Under the pieces are notes generated by a model. That model saw only the letters and a program-made list of their open reading frames with translations. It did not search any database and had not been told where the DNA came from. Positions 20,172 through 29,599 of a stretch of DNA of 64,000 nucleotides are shown here, piece after piece. The first letter of the stretch is position 1, and each line of letters opens with the position of its first letter. The position numbers and the translations under genes are program-made. Source of the stretch: Xanthobacteraceae bacterium (lineage in GTDB: Bacteria > Pseudomonadota > Alphaproteobacteria > Rhizobiales > Xanthobacteraceae); NCBI GenBank assembly GCA_019745775.1, contig JAIESR010000006.1, forward strand, positions 310,001 through 374,000, written 5' to 3'.

Positions 20172-21263
20172 ATGATGGATACAGCAGTCGTTGGCGATTT
20201 CCGAACGTTCCACAAGGCGCGGCGTGCCCCCGCCGTCCCCATGCAACGTGTGACCGATCCGGCCGAATGGGGTCGCGGCGACCTCGGAGATGTCGCGTCG
20301 TGGAGCTACCGCTTCACCACGCGCGACCATGACGAACTCGCGGCGGCGGTCGCGGCCGTCCGCCGCAATGGCGTCGCGGTCGAGGCGGTGCGGCGCGAGA
20401 ATTTCCCGCTGACTGCGCTCGCGGAAGTGATGGCCGACGTCCGGCGGGAACTGCTGGACGGCCGCGGCATGGTCATGATGCAGAACTTTCCGATCGACCG
20501 GTTCGATCGCGAAGCGTGCGCGATCGCCTATCTCGGCCTGGGGAGCTACATGGGCACGACCATGTCGCAGAACGCCCAGGGTCACATCCTCGGCCACGTC
20601 AAGGATCTCGGCGGCGACTACACCGACCCGAACACGCGCGGCTACATGACCCGTGCCGAGATGCTGTTCCATGCGGATGCCTGCGACTATGTCGGCCTGC
20701 TCTGCCTGCATGGCGCGAAGAGCGGCGGCGAAAGCCGCGTCGCCAGCTCGGTCACCGTCTACAACCGCATCCTCGAACGGCGCCCCGATCTCGCGAAGGT
20801 ACTATGCGAGGACTTCTATCGCTCCCACACCGGCGAGGTGAACCCGGGCGAGAAGCCCTATTTCACCCAGCCGATCTTTTCGTTCATCGACGGCTATTTC
20901 AGCGCCACCGGCGCGGGCGCAGCCATCGACAAGGCGCAGAAGCTTCCCGGCGTGCCGCGCTATACCCCGGCGCAGGTGGAAGCGGTCGAGCTCTATCGTC
21001 AGACGGTGTCCGACTGCGCGGTCGACATCGGCTTCGAGCCGGGCGACATCCAGTTCCTCAACAATTTCGTCACGCTGCACACCCGGCGCGAATACGAAGA
21101 CTGGCCGGAAGAGGCACGCAAGCGCCATCTGCTGCGGCTGTGGTTGTCCGATCCCGACGGACGTCCGATCCCTAAGGACCAGCGCGAAGGCCGCTCCGGT
21201 CGCGGTGTGGCGCTCAAAGGCGTCAAGCTCAGCGCGCCGCTCGACGTCGGGGTGGCAGCGTAA
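20172..21263 (+). CDS. TauD/TfdA-like Fe(II)/2-oxoglutarate oxygenase
   Basis: About 363 residues from ATG 20172. An upstream extension is possible but lies in sequence that does not look coding. The iron motif is HADACDYV (His-x-Asp), and the later part has QFLNNFVTLHTRREYEDW with a distal His, followed by HLLRLWLSD, whose Arg would bind 2-oxoglutarate. This is the TauD/TfdA pattern. The family hydroxylates or cleaves sulfonates, carboxylates and other substrates; which one is unknown here. The gene is divergent from the Bug receptor, so the two may be functionally linked. Confidence 0.75.
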   Translation: MMDTAVVGDFRTFHKARRAPAVPMQRVTDPAEWGRGDLGDVASWSYRFTTRDHDELAAAVAAVRRNGVAVEAVRRENFPLTALAEVMADVRRELLDGRGMVMMQNFPIDRFDREACAIAYLGLGSYMGTTMSQNAQGHILGHVKDLGGDYTDPNTRGYMTRAEMLFHADACDYVGLLCLHGAKSGGESRVASSVTVYNRILERRPDLAKVLCEDFYRSHTGEVNPGEKPYFTQPIFSFIDGYFSATGAGAAIDKAQKLPGVPRYTPAQVEAVELYRQTVSDCAVDIGFEPGDIQFLNNFVTLHTRREYEDWPEEARKRHLLRLWLSDPDGRPIPKDQREGRSGRGVALKGVKLSAPLDVGVAA

Positions 21264-21288
21264 GCACTTGCCACTAGGCAGACCCTCT

Positions 21289-21369
21289 CCTCCGCTCATT
21301 CCCGCGCAAGCGGGAATCCAGGCTTGATCGAGACTGGGTCCCCGCTTGCGCGGGGACGAGCGGGAGAGA
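21289..21369. repeat. 80-bp double-hairpin repeat, copy 2
   Basis: It has the same two hairpins as the copy at 5274 (CATTCCCGCGCAAGCGGGAA and GGTCCCCGCTTGCGCGGGGA) with the same flanking CCGCTC/GAGCGG ends. It lies just after the TauD-like gene. Confidence 0.85.
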
Positions 21370-21396
21370 GCTGAGTCAACGTCACTAGAAAAAGAA

Positions 21397-21431
21397 AACA
21401 CCGGCCCCGTGTGTCGGCGGGGCCGGTGTTG
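21397..21431 (-). terminator. bidirectional rho-independent terminator
   Basis: A hairpin with arms AACACCGGCCCCG and CGGGGCCGGTGTT and an 8-base loop. On the minus strand it is followed by TTTTCTTTTTCTAG, so it fits the end of the L,D-transpeptidase transcript; on the plus strand by GCTTTA after the TauD-like gene. Confidence 0.8.
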
Positions 21432-21532
21432 CTTTACGCTACGCTACCACTCACGCGTCGCCGTGAGGTTTTCCTATCTGCGCATCATCTCGTCCGAAAA
21501 CCGGTTCCCACTGTTCGGGATGATGCGATCAA

Positions 21533-22174
21533 TCAGCGAACCGAAGCGTGACGGCCGGTCTGCGGCAGAACCACGACGCGGGTGCCGAGGCTCACGCGGT
21601 TGTAGAGGTCGGTCACGTCTTCATTCGTCATGCGGATGCAGCCGGAGGACACGCGCTGGCCGATGGTGTGCGGCGCGTTGGTGCCGTGGATGCGATAGAT
21701 CGTGCTGCCGAGGTAGAGCGCGCGGGCGCCCATCGGGTTGCCGGGGCCACCGGCCATGTAACGCGGCAGGTACGGCTGGCGAGCGATCATCTCCGCCGGC
21801 GGATGCCAGTCCGGCCACTCGGCGCGGCGGGTGACGGTCTGCACGCCGGACCAGGTGAAGCCGTCACGGCCGACGCCGATGCCGTAGCGCATCGCACGGC
21901 CGTTGCCGAGCACGAGGTAGAGGTAGGTGTTCGGCGTGTCGACGATGATCGTGCCGGCCGGCTCGTTGGTGCGGTATTCGACGATCTGGCGGCGGAAGCG
22001 GGCCGGAAGCTCGGCGCGGCTCTCGATCGCATCGTCCTGCACGGTCGGGGCCGGCGCGGGCGCGGCCTGGAGCGGCACGAAGGGCAACAGCGGGAATTGG
22101 TTGGCGGACGCGGGGATCGTAGTCGCGGCGACGAGCGTGACGATCGCGGCGGCGGTCTTGAAGATCGTGTTCAT
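21533..22174 (-). CDS. L,D-transpeptidase (YkuD family)
   Basis: A 213-residue exported protein with a signal peptide (FKTAAAIVTLVAATTIPASA). The YkuD catalytic domain covers about residues 70-205: IIVDTPNTYLYLVLGNG, MRYGIGVGRDGFTW, then the active-site IHGTNAPHTIGQRVSSGCIR with catalytic His and Cys. It forms 3-3 cross-links in peptidoglycan or attaches lipoproteins to it. Single gene with its own terminator. Many paralogues of this small type occur in rhizobia, so no specific symbol is given. Confidence 0.9.
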   Translation of the reverse strand: MNTIFKTAAAIVTLVAATTIPASANQFPLLPFVPLQAAPAPAPTVQDDAIESRAELPARFRRQIVEYRTNEPAGTIIVDTPNTYLYLVLGNGRAMRYGIGVGRDGFTWSGVQTVTRRAEWPDWHPPAEMIARQPYLPRYMAGGPGNPMGARALYLGSTIYRIHGTNAPHTIGQRVSSGCIRMTNEDVTDLYNRVSLGTRVVVLPQTGRHASVR

Positions 22175-22319
22175 GTGAGCACCCCATCCTGATTACTTGT
22201 TCGTTTCCGCAACCGGGGGGATGGTTCAAAGGTTCCTGAAATATAAAGCGATGTGGCCAGGCAACCGTGTGGCGGGCAGCGGACTTGTCTGTTTCAGCGG
22301 TCTTTTCGGCGCCCATCCG

Positions 22320-22425
22320 CCCTCATCCTGGAGGAGCGCCGAAAGGCGCGTCTCGAAGGATGGGGGGCCCGGCGCCGGCCTCATGGTTCGAGACGCCGCC
22401 TTTGGCGGCTCCTCACCATGAGGGT
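22320..22425. repeat. pair of REP-like hairpins
   Basis: Two palindromes of the CCTCATCC...TCGAAGGATG and CCTCATGGTTCGAGACG...CTCACCATGAGG types. They belong to the family found inside thiC at 3232-3277 and in intergenic DNA at 35766, 40132 and (diverged) 56996. Confidence 0.8.
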
Positions 22426-22439
22426 AGAGAACCTTCAGA

Positions 22440-22949
22440 TCAGCTTTTTTTGCGCGCCTTGTGCCAGCCGACCACGGCGTCGGGCACCGCATCGGTCGAG
22501 GCGAAGTAGGGCTTGAGGTCGAGGAGCGGCGTGCCGTCGAGGCAGTCGAGGCCGACCACGGAAAGCTTGTTGCCCTCGATTTTCAGCAGCTTGACGACGC
22601 TCATGGCGATCGGGTTGGGGCGCGCCGGGGAGCGCAGGGAGAAGGTGCCGCGCTGCACGCCGTAGTGGCTTGGCACCTGCAGGACGATGTCGCGGCGGGA
22701 GCGGTCCATCCAATAAAGCGCCACCAGATGGCTGCAGCTCTCGACGTCCTTCAGCGCCGGCGCCCAGCGCGGATTGATCTCGATGGTGCAGACGGCCTCG
22801 GATTCGCGTGCGTTTTTCGGGCAATCCTTGCGCTGCTTCCAGGGGGTGTGAATGCGGCCGATGTAATAGAGCGAGGCGTCAAAATCCCTCGGCAGCTCGG
22901 CGGTGACTTCGCCCTCCCACAGGCCGAAGGCGTTGGGGTCTTTGGTCAT
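22440..22949 (-). CDS. trmO: tRNA (N6-threonylcarbamoyladenosine37-N6)-methyltransferase, TrmO family
   Basis: A 169-residue SAM-dependent enzyme (UPF0066/TsaA family) that methylates t6A37 in some tRNAs. The pattern YYIGRIHTPWKQRKDCPKN at about residue 28 and the later QRGTFSLRSPARPNPIAMSV are the family signature. ATG 22949 has GGAAAG upstream. A longer in-frame start at 23030 would add residues encoded by a palindromic repeat and is judged spurious. The gene is small for the family, which is usual for the single-domain form. Confidence 0.85.
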   Translation of the reverse strand: MTKDPNAFGLWEGEVTAELPRDFDASLYYIGRIHTPWKQRKDCPKNARESEAVCTIEINPRWAPALKDVESCSHLVALYWMDRSRRDIVLQVPSHYGVQRGTFSLRSPARPNPIAMSVVKLLKIEGNKLSVVGLDCLDGTPLLDLKPYFASTDAVPDAVVGWHKARKKS

Positions 22950-22963
22950 GATCTTTCCGCGGG

Positions 22964-23079
22964 TCATTCCGGGGCGCCGCGAAGCGGCGAGCCCGGAATC
23001 CATAACCCCGATGTCGATCATGGGCGACATGGATTCCGGGCTCTAGCCATCCAAGCGGATGGCCGGCCCCGGAATGACG
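22964..23079. repeat. palindromic repeat (CATTCCGGG...CCCGGAATG type)
   Basis: Outer arms CATTCCGGGGC and GCCCCGGAATG, inner arms ATGGATTCCGGGCTC/GAGCCCGGAATCCAT. It lies between trmO and the ArsR-methyltransferase gene and supplies a false N-terminal extension to the former. Confidence 0.8.
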
Positions 23080-23120
23080 GCGCCGGTAGCGGGGCCCCTT
23101 GCTAACTCTTGCTTAAACGT

Positions 23121-23136
23121 ATAAAGATATGTTTAT
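23121..23136. promoter_or_regulatory. ATAAAGATATGTTTAT operator, SahR-like
   Basis: A near-perfect 16-bp palindrome (one mismatch from ATAAAGATATCTTTAT), 31 bp before the ArsR-methyltransferase start. It is AT-rich in very GC-rich surroundings. Its place upstream of an ArsR-type gene joined to metF suggests that this regulator binds here and controls its own operon. That is inference from position and symmetry. Confidence 0.65.
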
Positions 23137-23167
23137 GTGACGTGCCGTCCGGGACAAGGCCTACGCC

Positions 23168-24181
23168 ATGGCTGCCATGCCTCCGCCGATCCAACTGCCG
23201 TTCGCGGACCTCAACGGGGCGCTCAAAGCCGCCGGTGAGGAGACGCGCTTGCGGATCATCGCGTTGCTCTCGGAAGCCGAGCTGACGGTCTCCGAGTTGA
23301 CCGACATCCTGCGCCAGTCGCAGCCCCGCATCTCGCGGCACCTGCGACTGCTTGCCGAGGCCGGCCTGGTCGAGCGCTTCCGCGAGGGCTCCTGGGCGTT
23401 CTTCCGCCTGGGCGAGCGCGGCGGCTCTGCTTCGCTGGCACGCGAGCTTGTTGCACGGCTCGATTCGCAAGACACCACCATCGCCCGCGACCGCGAGCGG
23501 CTCACTTCGGTGCGCGCCGCGCGTGCCGCCGCGGCGCAGAAATATTTCGCGCGCCACGCCGCCGAATGGGACCGCATCCGCAAGCTCCATGTCGCCGACG
23601 AGGCGGTGGAGCACGCGATCCAGGCGGCGCTCGCCGACAAGCCGTTCCGTTCTTTGCTCGACCTTGGCACCGGCACCGGGCGCATGCTCGAGCTGTTCGG
23701 GCCGTCGATCGAGCGCGGCCTCGGCCTCGATCTCTCCCTCGACATGCTGTCGCTAGCGCGCACGCGGCTCGATCGCGCCGGCCTGCGCCATTGCAGCGTG
23801 CGGCAGGGCGACATCTACGACCTCGCGCTGCCGAAGGATTCGTTCGACGTCGTCATCATCCATCAGGTGCTGCACTTCCTCGACGACGGCGCCCGCGCCA
23901 TCGCCGAAGCCGCGCGTGTGCTGCGGCCGTCCGGGCGGCTGGTGGTGGTCGACTTCGCGCCGCACGACCTCGAATTCCTGCGCGACGAGCATGCGCATCG
24001 CCGGCTCGGCTTCCCGCCCGAGGCGGTGAGCGGCTGGCTCGCCGCCGCCGGTCTCGACGTGGTGAAGCACGAGACGCTCAGGCCCGAAAAGAATTCCGAC
24101 GGCAAGATCGCGGTGTCGCTCTGGCTCGGCCGCGATCCCCGCATCCAGCTTGCCGATGCCCCCGAGCGGGAGGTTGCTTGA
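23168..24181 (+). CDS. ArsR-type regulator fused to a SAM methyltransferase domain
   Basis: A 337-residue protein in two parts. Residues about 10-100 form a winged helix of ArsR type (ETRLRIIALLSEAELTVSEL, then SQPRISRHLRLLAEAGLVER). Residues about 150-290 form a class I methyltransferase (LLDLGTGTGRMLELF, GLDLSLDML, FDVVIIHQVLHFLDD). The stop overlaps the metF start (TGATG), so the two are translationally coupled. The layout agrees with SahR-like regulators of methionine and SAM recycling in proteobacteria, which sense S-adenosylhomocysteine. The methyltransferase fold may now be a ligand sensor. The start could also be ATG 23177, three codons on. Confidence 0.85.
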   Translation: MAAMPPPIQLPFADLNGALKAAGEETRLRIIALLSEAELTVSELTDILRQSQPRISRHLRLLAEAGLVERFREGSWAFFRLGERGGSASLARELVARLDSQDTTIARDRERLTSVRAARAAAAQKYFARHAAEWDRIRKLHVADEAVEHAIQAALADKPFRSLLDLGTGTGRMLELFGPSIERGLGLDLSLDMLSLARTRLDRAGLRHCSVRQGDIYDLALPKDSFDVVIIHQVLHFLDDGARAIAEAARVLRPSGRLVVVDFAPHDLEFLRDEHAHRRLGFPPEAVSGWLAAAGLDVVKHETLRPEKNSDGKIAVSLWLGRDPRIQLADAPEREVA

Positions 24182-25086
24182 TGAATGCCCGCCCCAGCCG
24201 GTTCGTGCACGCCGGCGATCAGCGCATGAACGTGTCGTTCGAGTTCTTTCCGCCGAAGACGGCGGAGATGGAAGCAACGCTGTGGGAATCGATCACAAGA
24301 CTTGCCCCGTTGCGCCCCAAATTCGTGTCGGTGACCTACGGCGCCGGCGGCTCGACCCGCGAGCGCACGCACGCCACCGTCAAACGCATCCTCGGCGAGA
24401 CCGGTCTCACGCCGGCGGCGCATCTCACTTGCGTGGCCGCGACCAAGGATGAAATCGACGACGTCATCCGCGGCTACCACGGCGCCGGCGTGCGCCACAT
24501 CGTGGCGCTGCGCGGCGACCCGGTGGGCGGCGTCGGCGAGAAATACGCGCCGCATCCGGGCGGCTACCGGAACGGCGCCGACCTCGTCGCCGGCATCAAG
24601 CGGCTCGCGCCCGAGATCGACGTCTCGGTGTCCGCTTATCCTGAGAAGCATCCGGATTCGCCGACGGTGGCCGCCGACATCGACATGCTCAAGGCCAAGG
24701 TCGACGCCGGCGCCACCCGCGCGATGACGCAGTTCTTCTTCGAGAACGACCAGTACTTCCGCTATCTCGACCGCGTGCGCGCGGCCGGCATCAACGTGCC
24801 GATCGTGCCCGGCATCCTGCCGGTGCAGAACTTCAAGCAGACCAAGAATTTCGCGGCCCGCACCGGCGCGTCGGTGCCGGACTGGCTGGCCGAGCGCTTC
24901 GACGGCCTCGACGACGATGCCGCCACCCGCAAGCTGATCGCCGCCGCGGTCGCCGCCGAGCAGGTGCTCGACCTTGTCGATCGCGGCGTCACCGACTTTC
25001 ACTTCTACACCATGAACCGGGCTGACCTCGTCTACGCGGTGTGTCACCTGCTGGGGCTGCGGCCCGCGGTGCCGGCGGCTGCATGA
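24181..25086 (+). CDS. metF: 5,10-methylenetetrahydrofolate reductase
   Basis: A 301-residue flavoprotein that reduces methylene-THF to methyl-THF, the methyl donor for MetH. The motifs are NVSFEFFPPKT at the N-terminus, VSVTYGAGGSTRERT, HIVALRGDP, GVRH..., VSAYPEKHPDSP and MTQFFFENDQYFRYLDRV, the standard MetF order. ATG 24181 overlaps the upstream stop; another ATG at 24226 is possible. The operon regulator-metF-metH supplies methionine. Confidence 0.95.
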   Translation: MNARPSRFVHAGDQRMNVSFEFFPPKTAEMEATLWESITRLAPLRPKFVSVTYGAGGSTRERTHATVKRILGETGLTPAAHLTCVAATKDEIDDVIRGYHGAGVRHIVALRGDPVGGVGEKYAPHPGGYRNGADLVAGIKRLAPEIDVSVSAYPEKHPDSPTVAADIDMLKAKVDAGATRAMTQFFFENDQYFRYLDRVRAAGINVPIVPGILPVQNFKQTKNFAARTGASVPDWLAERFDGLDDDAATRKLIAAAVAAEQVLDLVDRGVTDFHFYTMNRADLVYAVCHLLGLRPAVPAAA

Positions 25087-25117
25087 GGAATGCGATTGTG
25101 GACCAGCATGTAATTCG

Positions 25118-25345
25118 AGCGGCAAACTCGGTGGGCTCCCTCCCCCCTTGCGGGGGAGGGCTGGGGAGGGGGGTAGTTGCGAGTCCGGAACTTGCCGCCA
25201 CCCCCCCCCCCAAACCACCCCCCCCAGGGGGGGGGGGGAGCCCGGGGACCAGTGTTAGCAAACCAAACATAGGGGGTGGGGCAAAACCCACAATGTTTGC
25301 AAGCACTTCTCTGTTCAATGAGAGGGAGCCCACCTGAGTTCGCGG
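25118..25345. repeat. inverted-repeat element between metF and metH
   Basis: The ends carry inverted repeats of about 20-25 bp centred on GGTGGGCTCCCTC (left) and GAGGGAGCCCACC (right). The interior has a CCCCTTGCGGGGGAGG hairpin and very long C and G runs (about 25201-25240). It ends three bases before the metH start and provides its upstream region. The homopolymer runs may hide sequence errors. Confidence 0.75.
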
Positions 25346-25347
25346 CT

Positions 25348-28300
25348 ATGTCAGTGCTCAAGTCCGATACCGAAAAAAAATTCCGCCGCGTCGCGGCCGA
25401 GCGCATCCTGGTGCTCGACGGCGCCATGGGCACCATGATCCAGGAGCTCAAGCTCGACGAGGGCGGCTATCGCGGCGCGCGTTTCGACGCCTGGAACCGC
25501 GAGGTCCGCGGCAACAACGATCTGTTGATCCTGACGCAGCCGGACGCGATCCGCAGGATCCATCTCGAGTATTTCCGCGCCGGCGCCGACATCGTCTCGA
25601 CCAATACGTTCTCGTCGACCACGATCGCGCAGGCCGACTACGGCATGCAGGCGATCGCGCACGAGCTCAACGTCGAGGGCGCGAAGCTCGCGCGCGAGGC
25701 CGCCGACATCGCGGAGAAGGAGGACGGCCGTCCGCGTTTCGTCGCGGGCGCGCTTGGGCCGACCAACCGCACCGCGTCGATCTCGCCGGACGTGAGCAAC
25801 CCTGGATTTCGCGCCGTCACGTTCGACGAGCTGCGCATTGCCTATGGCGAGCAGGCGCGGGGCCTGATCGAGGGCGGCGCCGACATCCTCCTGATCGAGA
25901 CGATCTTCGATACGCTTAACGCCAAGGCCGCGATCTTCGCGATCGCCGAAGCGTTCGAGGCGACGGGCCGAACGCTGCCGGTCATGATCTCCGGCACCAT
26001 CACCGACCGCTCCGGGCGGCTGCTCTCGGGCCAGACGCCGGAAGCGTTCTGGAACGCGGTGCGCCACGCCGCGCCGCTGTCGATCGGTCTCAACTGCGCG
26101 CTTGGCGCCCAGGAGATGCGCGCGCATATCGCCGAGCTCTCGCGCATCGCCGATACGCTGGTCTGCGCCTATCCGAACGCCGGCCTGCCCAACGAATTCG
26201 GCCGCTACGACGAAAGCCCGGAATATATGGCCGCCCTGATCGAAGAGTTCGCCTCGGCCGGGCTCGTCAACGTGGTCGGCGGCTGTTGCGGCACCACGCC
26301 CGCGCACATCCATGCCATTGCCGAGGCGGTCAAAGGCAAGACGCCGCGCCAGGTGCCGGAGATCGAGCGGCGGCTGCGGCTTTCCGGTCTCGAAGCGTTC
26401 ACGCTCACCGACGCGATCCCGTTCGTGAACGTCGGCGAGCGCACCAACGTCACGGGGTCGGCGCGCTTCCGCAAGCTCGTCACCAATGGCGACTACGATA
26501 CCGCGCTCGAGATCGCGCGCGACCAGGTCGAGAACGGCGCGCAGATCATCGACGTCAACATGGACGAGGGCCTGCTCGATTCCGAGAAGGCGATGGTGAC
26601 GTTCCTCAACCTGGTCGCCGCCGAGCCCGACATCGCGCGCGTGCCGGTCATGGTCGATTCCTCGAAGTTCTCGGTGATCGAGGCCGGGCTGAAATGTCTG
26701 CAAGGCAAGCCGGTGGTGAATTCGATCTCGCTCAAGGAGGGTGAAGAGGCGTTCGTCGATCATGCCCGCACCGTGCGCCGCTACGGCGCCGCGGTGGTGG
26801 TGATGGCGTTTGACGAGCAGGGCCAGGCCGATACCATCGAGCGCAAGGTCAATATCTGCGCGCGCGCCTACGAGATCCTGGTCAACAAGGTGGGCTTCCC
26901 GCCGGAAGACATCATCTTCGACCCGAACATCTTCGCGGTCGCGACCGGCATGGAGGAGCACAACGGCTACGGCGTCGCCTTCATCGAGGCCGCGCGTCAG
27001 ATTCGCGCGAAGCTCGCGCACGTGCACATCTCCGGCGGCGTCTCGAACCTCTCGTTCTCGTTCCGCGGCAACGAGCCGGTGCGCGAGGCGATGCACTCGG
27101 TGTTCCTCTATCACGCCATCAAGGCGGGCATGGACATGGGCATCGTCAACGCGGGCCAGATGGCGGTCTACGACGATCTCGATCCGGAACTGCGCGAAGC
27201 CTGCGAGGACGTGGTGCTCAACCGCCGTCCCGATGCGTCGGAGCGTTTGCTCGCGATCGCCGAGCGTTACCGCGGGCAGGGGACGGAGAAGAAGGAAGCC
27301 GATCTCGCCTGGCGGGAATGGCCGGTGGAGCGGCGGCTGTCGCATGCGCTCGTGCACGGCGTCACGGATTTCATCGAGGCCGACACCGAGGAGGCGCGCG
27401 CCAAGGCCGAGCGGCCGCTGCACGTGATCGAAGGCCCGCTGATGGACGGCATGAACGTGGTCGGCGACCTGTTCGGTTCCGGCAAGATGTTCCTGCCGCA
27501 GGTCGTCAAGTCGGCGCGCGTGATGAAGCAGGCGGTCGCCTACCTGATGCCGTTCATGGAGCAGGAGAAGAAAGCCAACGGCGACGACAGGAAGAGCTCG
27601 AACGGCAAGATCGTGATGGCGACCGTGAAGGGCGACGTCCACGATATCGGCAAGAACATCGTCGGCGTCGTGCTCCAATGCAACAACTACGAGGTCGTCG
27701 ATCTCGGCGTGATGGTGCCGGCGGCGAAGATTTTGGAAACCGCGCAGGCCGAGAAGGCCGACATCATCGGCCTCTCCGGCCTGATCACGCCTTCGCTCGA
27801 CGAGATGTGTCATGTCGCGGCCGAGATGGAGCGGCAGGGCTTTGATCTGCCGCTGCTGATCGGTGGCGCCACCACCAGCCGGACCCATACCGCCGTCAAG
27901 ATCCATCCGAACTACCGGCGCGGGCAGGCGGTGTATGTGACCGACGCCAGCCGCGCGGTCGGCGTCGCGCAGAGCCTGATGTCGGGGCAGCTGCGGCCGG
28001 CCTACGTCGCCGACGTGCGCGACGAATACGCCAAGATCGCCGCCGCGCATGCGCGCGCCGAGGAGAACAAGCAGCGGCTCTCGCTCAAGGCCGCGCGCGC
28101 CAACGCCGCGAAATTCGACTGGGCGAACTACACGCCGGCGAAGCCGTCATTCATCGGCACGCGGGTGCTCGACGATTTCCCGCTTGCGGAACTCGTGCCC
28201 TATATCGACTGGACGCCGTTCTTCCAGACCTGGGAGCTGTCAGGCAGATTCCCGGCGATCCTCGACGACGCCAAGGTGGGCGAGGCGGCACGCGCGCTCT

Positions 28301-29076
28301 ACAAGGACGCGCAGGCGATGCTCGGCAAGATCGTCGACGAGAAGTGGCTCGGCGCCTCGGCGGTGGTCGGCTTCTGGCCGGCCAATGCCGACGGCGACGA
28401 CATTCTGGTGTTCGGCGACGAGACCCGCGCGCAGCCGGTGTCGGTACTGCACACGCTGCGCCAGCAGCTGTCCCGCCGCGAGGGCCGCGCCAATGTGGCG
28501 CTGGCCGACTTCGTGGCGCCGCGCGGCAACGACGACTATGTCGGCGCGTTCCTGGTCACCGCCGGCAAGGGCGAGGACGAGATCGCCGAGCGATTCAAGG
28601 CGGCGCACGACGACTACTCCGCTATCATGATCAAGGCGCTGGCCGATCGCTTGGCCGAAGCGTTCGCCGAGCGCCTGCACCAGATGGTGCGCAAGGAGCT
28701 GTGGGCCTACGCGGCCGATGAGACCTGGGGCCATGCCGAGCTCATCGCCGAGAAGTATCGCGGCATCCGTCCGGCGCCCGGCTATCCGGCGCAGCCCGAC
28801 CACACCGAGAAGGCGACGCTGTTCTCACTGCTCGATGCGGAAGAACGCACTGGCGTGAAACTCACCGAGAGCTTTGCGATGTGGCCCGGCGCGGCGGTGT
28901 GCGGGCTCTATTTCAGCCACCCCGACAGCCATTACTTCGGCGTCGGCAAGATCGAACGCGACCAGGTCGAGGACTACGCGCGGAGGAAGGGCTGGAGTGT
29001 CGGCGAGGCCGAGCGCTGGCTCGCGCCGATCCTCAATTACGATCCGCTGGCGGCGGCGCGCACGGCGGCGGAGTAG
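25348..29076 (+). CDS. metH: cobalamin-dependent methionine synthase
   Basis: A 1242-residue enzyme that moves a methyl group from methyl-THF to homocysteine through cobalamin. The four modules are: homocysteine-binding (1-325; DGAMGTMIQ, zinc-binding GGCCGTTP with Cys313-314), pterin-binding (about 355-620; [13 protein letters not shown]), cobalamin-binding (about 640-890; cap helices, then DVHDIGKNI with the cobalt-ligating His765), and activation (about 910-1242; [31 protein letters not shown]-like). ATG 25348 is chosen because an upstream start at 25276 would be encoded by the repeat. Length is full for the family. Confidence 0.97.
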   Translation: MSVLKSDTEKKFRRVAAERILVLDGAMGTMIQELKLDEGGYRGARFDAWNREVRGNNDLLILTQPDAIRRIHLEYFRAGADIVSTNTFSSTTIAQADYGMQAIAHELNVEGAKLAREAADIAEKEDGRPRFVAGALGPTNRTASISPDVSNPGFRAVTFDELRIAYGEQARGLIEGGADILLIETIFDTLNAKAAIFAIAEAFEATGRTLPVMISGTITDRSGRLLSGQTPEAFWNAVRHAAPLSIGLNCALGAQEMRAHIAELSRIADTLVCAYPNAGLPNEFGRYDESPEYMAALIEEFASAGLVNVVGGCCGTTPAHIHAIAEAVKGKTPRQVPEIERRLRLSGLEAFTLTDAIPFVNVGERTNVTGSARFRKLVTNGDYDTALEIARDQVENGAQIIDVNMDEGLLDSEKAMVTFLNLVAAEPDIARVPVMVDSSKFSVIEAGLKCLQGKPVVNSISLKEGEEAFVDHARTVRRYGAAVVVMAFDEQGQADTIERKVNICARAYEILVNKVGFPPEDIIFDPNIFAVATGMEEHNGYGVAFIEAARQIRAKLAHVHISGGVSNLSFSFRGNEPVREAMHSVFLYHAIKAGMDMGIVNAGQMAVYDDLDPELREACEDVVLNRRPDASERLLAIAERYRGQGTEKKEADLAWREWPVERRLSHALVHGVTDFIEADTEEARAKAERPLHVIEGPLMDGMNVVGDLFGSGKMFLPQVVKSARVMKQAVAYLMPFMEQEKKANGDDRKSSNGKIVMATVKGDVHDIGKNIVGVVLQCNNYEVVDLGVMVPAAKILETAQAEKADIIGLSGLITPSLDEMCHVAAEMERQGFDLPLLIGGATTSRTHTAVKIHPNYRRGQAVYVTDASRAVGVAQSLMSGQLRPAYVADVRDEYAKIAAAHARAEENKQRLSLKAARANAAKFDWANYTPAKPSFIGTRVLDDFPLAELVPYIDWTPFFQTWELSGRFPAILDDAKVGEAARALYKDAQAMLGKIVDEKWLGASAVVGFWPANADGDDILVFGDETRAQPVSVLHTLRQQLSRREGRANVALADFVAPRGNDDYVGAFLVTAGKGEDEIAERFKAAHDDYSAIMIKALADRLAEAFAERLHQMVRKELWAYAADETWGHAELIAEKYRGIRPAPGYPAQPDHTEKATLFSLLDAEERTGVKLTESFAMWPGAAVCGLYFSHPDSHYFGVGKIERDQVEDYARRKGWSVGEAERWLAPILNYDPLAAARTAAE

Positions 29077-29157
29077 CCGGTATTTCCGTGCGATGGAACG
29101 TCGGCCGGTTTGAGGAGTACTGCATTCTGAAAGCCGGCGCGACCCCTTCAAAAAAGC

Positions 29158-29191
29158 AAACACCGGAGAGTTGCCTCTCCGGTGTCTTTAG
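29158..29191. terminator. bidirectional terminator after metH
   Basis: Hairpin arms ACACCGGAGAG and CTCTCCGGTGT. On the plus strand it is followed by CTTTA; on the minus strand by TTTGCTTTTTT, so it may serve both metH and the tiny minus-strand gene at 29234. Confidence 0.75.
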
Positions 29192-29233
29192 CTTCGGCCG
29201 CTTTCGCGGTTTGGGATGGCGCCGTCCGACTAC

Positions 29234-29317
29234 TCAGAACGCACCCAACAAGATCGCACCCACAAACGCGAACACCGCACAAAGCGCCAGGGTTTCAACT
29301 CTCAAGGCAAGGTCCAC
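29234..29317 (-). CDS. 27-residue hydrophobic peptide
   Basis: A GTG start at 29317 follows GCGAGGAG at ideal spacing. The peptide begins DLALRVETLALCAVF and ends VGAILLGAF, one membrane helix with a short polar head. The sequence is compact, with a terminator about 45 bp past the stop. I recall similar tiny proteins in Bradyrhizobium-like genomes, but no function. The rest of the 29077-29599 gap is AT-rich, especially 29340-29590, and probably holds the promoter for this gene; I see nothing else there. Confidence 0.6.
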   Translation of the reverse strand: MDLALRVETLALCAVFAFVGAILLGAF

Positions 29318-29599
29318 GAAGTGCTCCTCGCTTTTTGCCGTCGGACAAGTCTAGCAGAGTTCAACGGTTCCTCGAACGAGAAAATATTGTGCGTCGCCAG
29401 ATCAACCGGCGCGAGGCGATCGAATAATCGCGAGAACTTCTCAAAAGGCTGATATCGCTGGCAAAAACTACTCTGTTTGGGTCCCATAACAATACGAAAT
29501 CCCACTTGAAACTATTGCAGTTACCGTCGCGAAAATTGCTTCTGAGGCATGCAACACTTGCATGAATACGAAATAGTACGTGCTGGAGCAGAGGGTTAA

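Noticed and set aside
25351-28050. Long open frame antisense to metH
   Set aside because: A shadow frame; composition is that of a reversed high-GC gene and metH is complete.
29302-29505. A 67-codon minus-strand frame after metH
   Set aside because: It overlaps the 27-residue gene and its ribosome site in another frame, with no ribosome site of its own.
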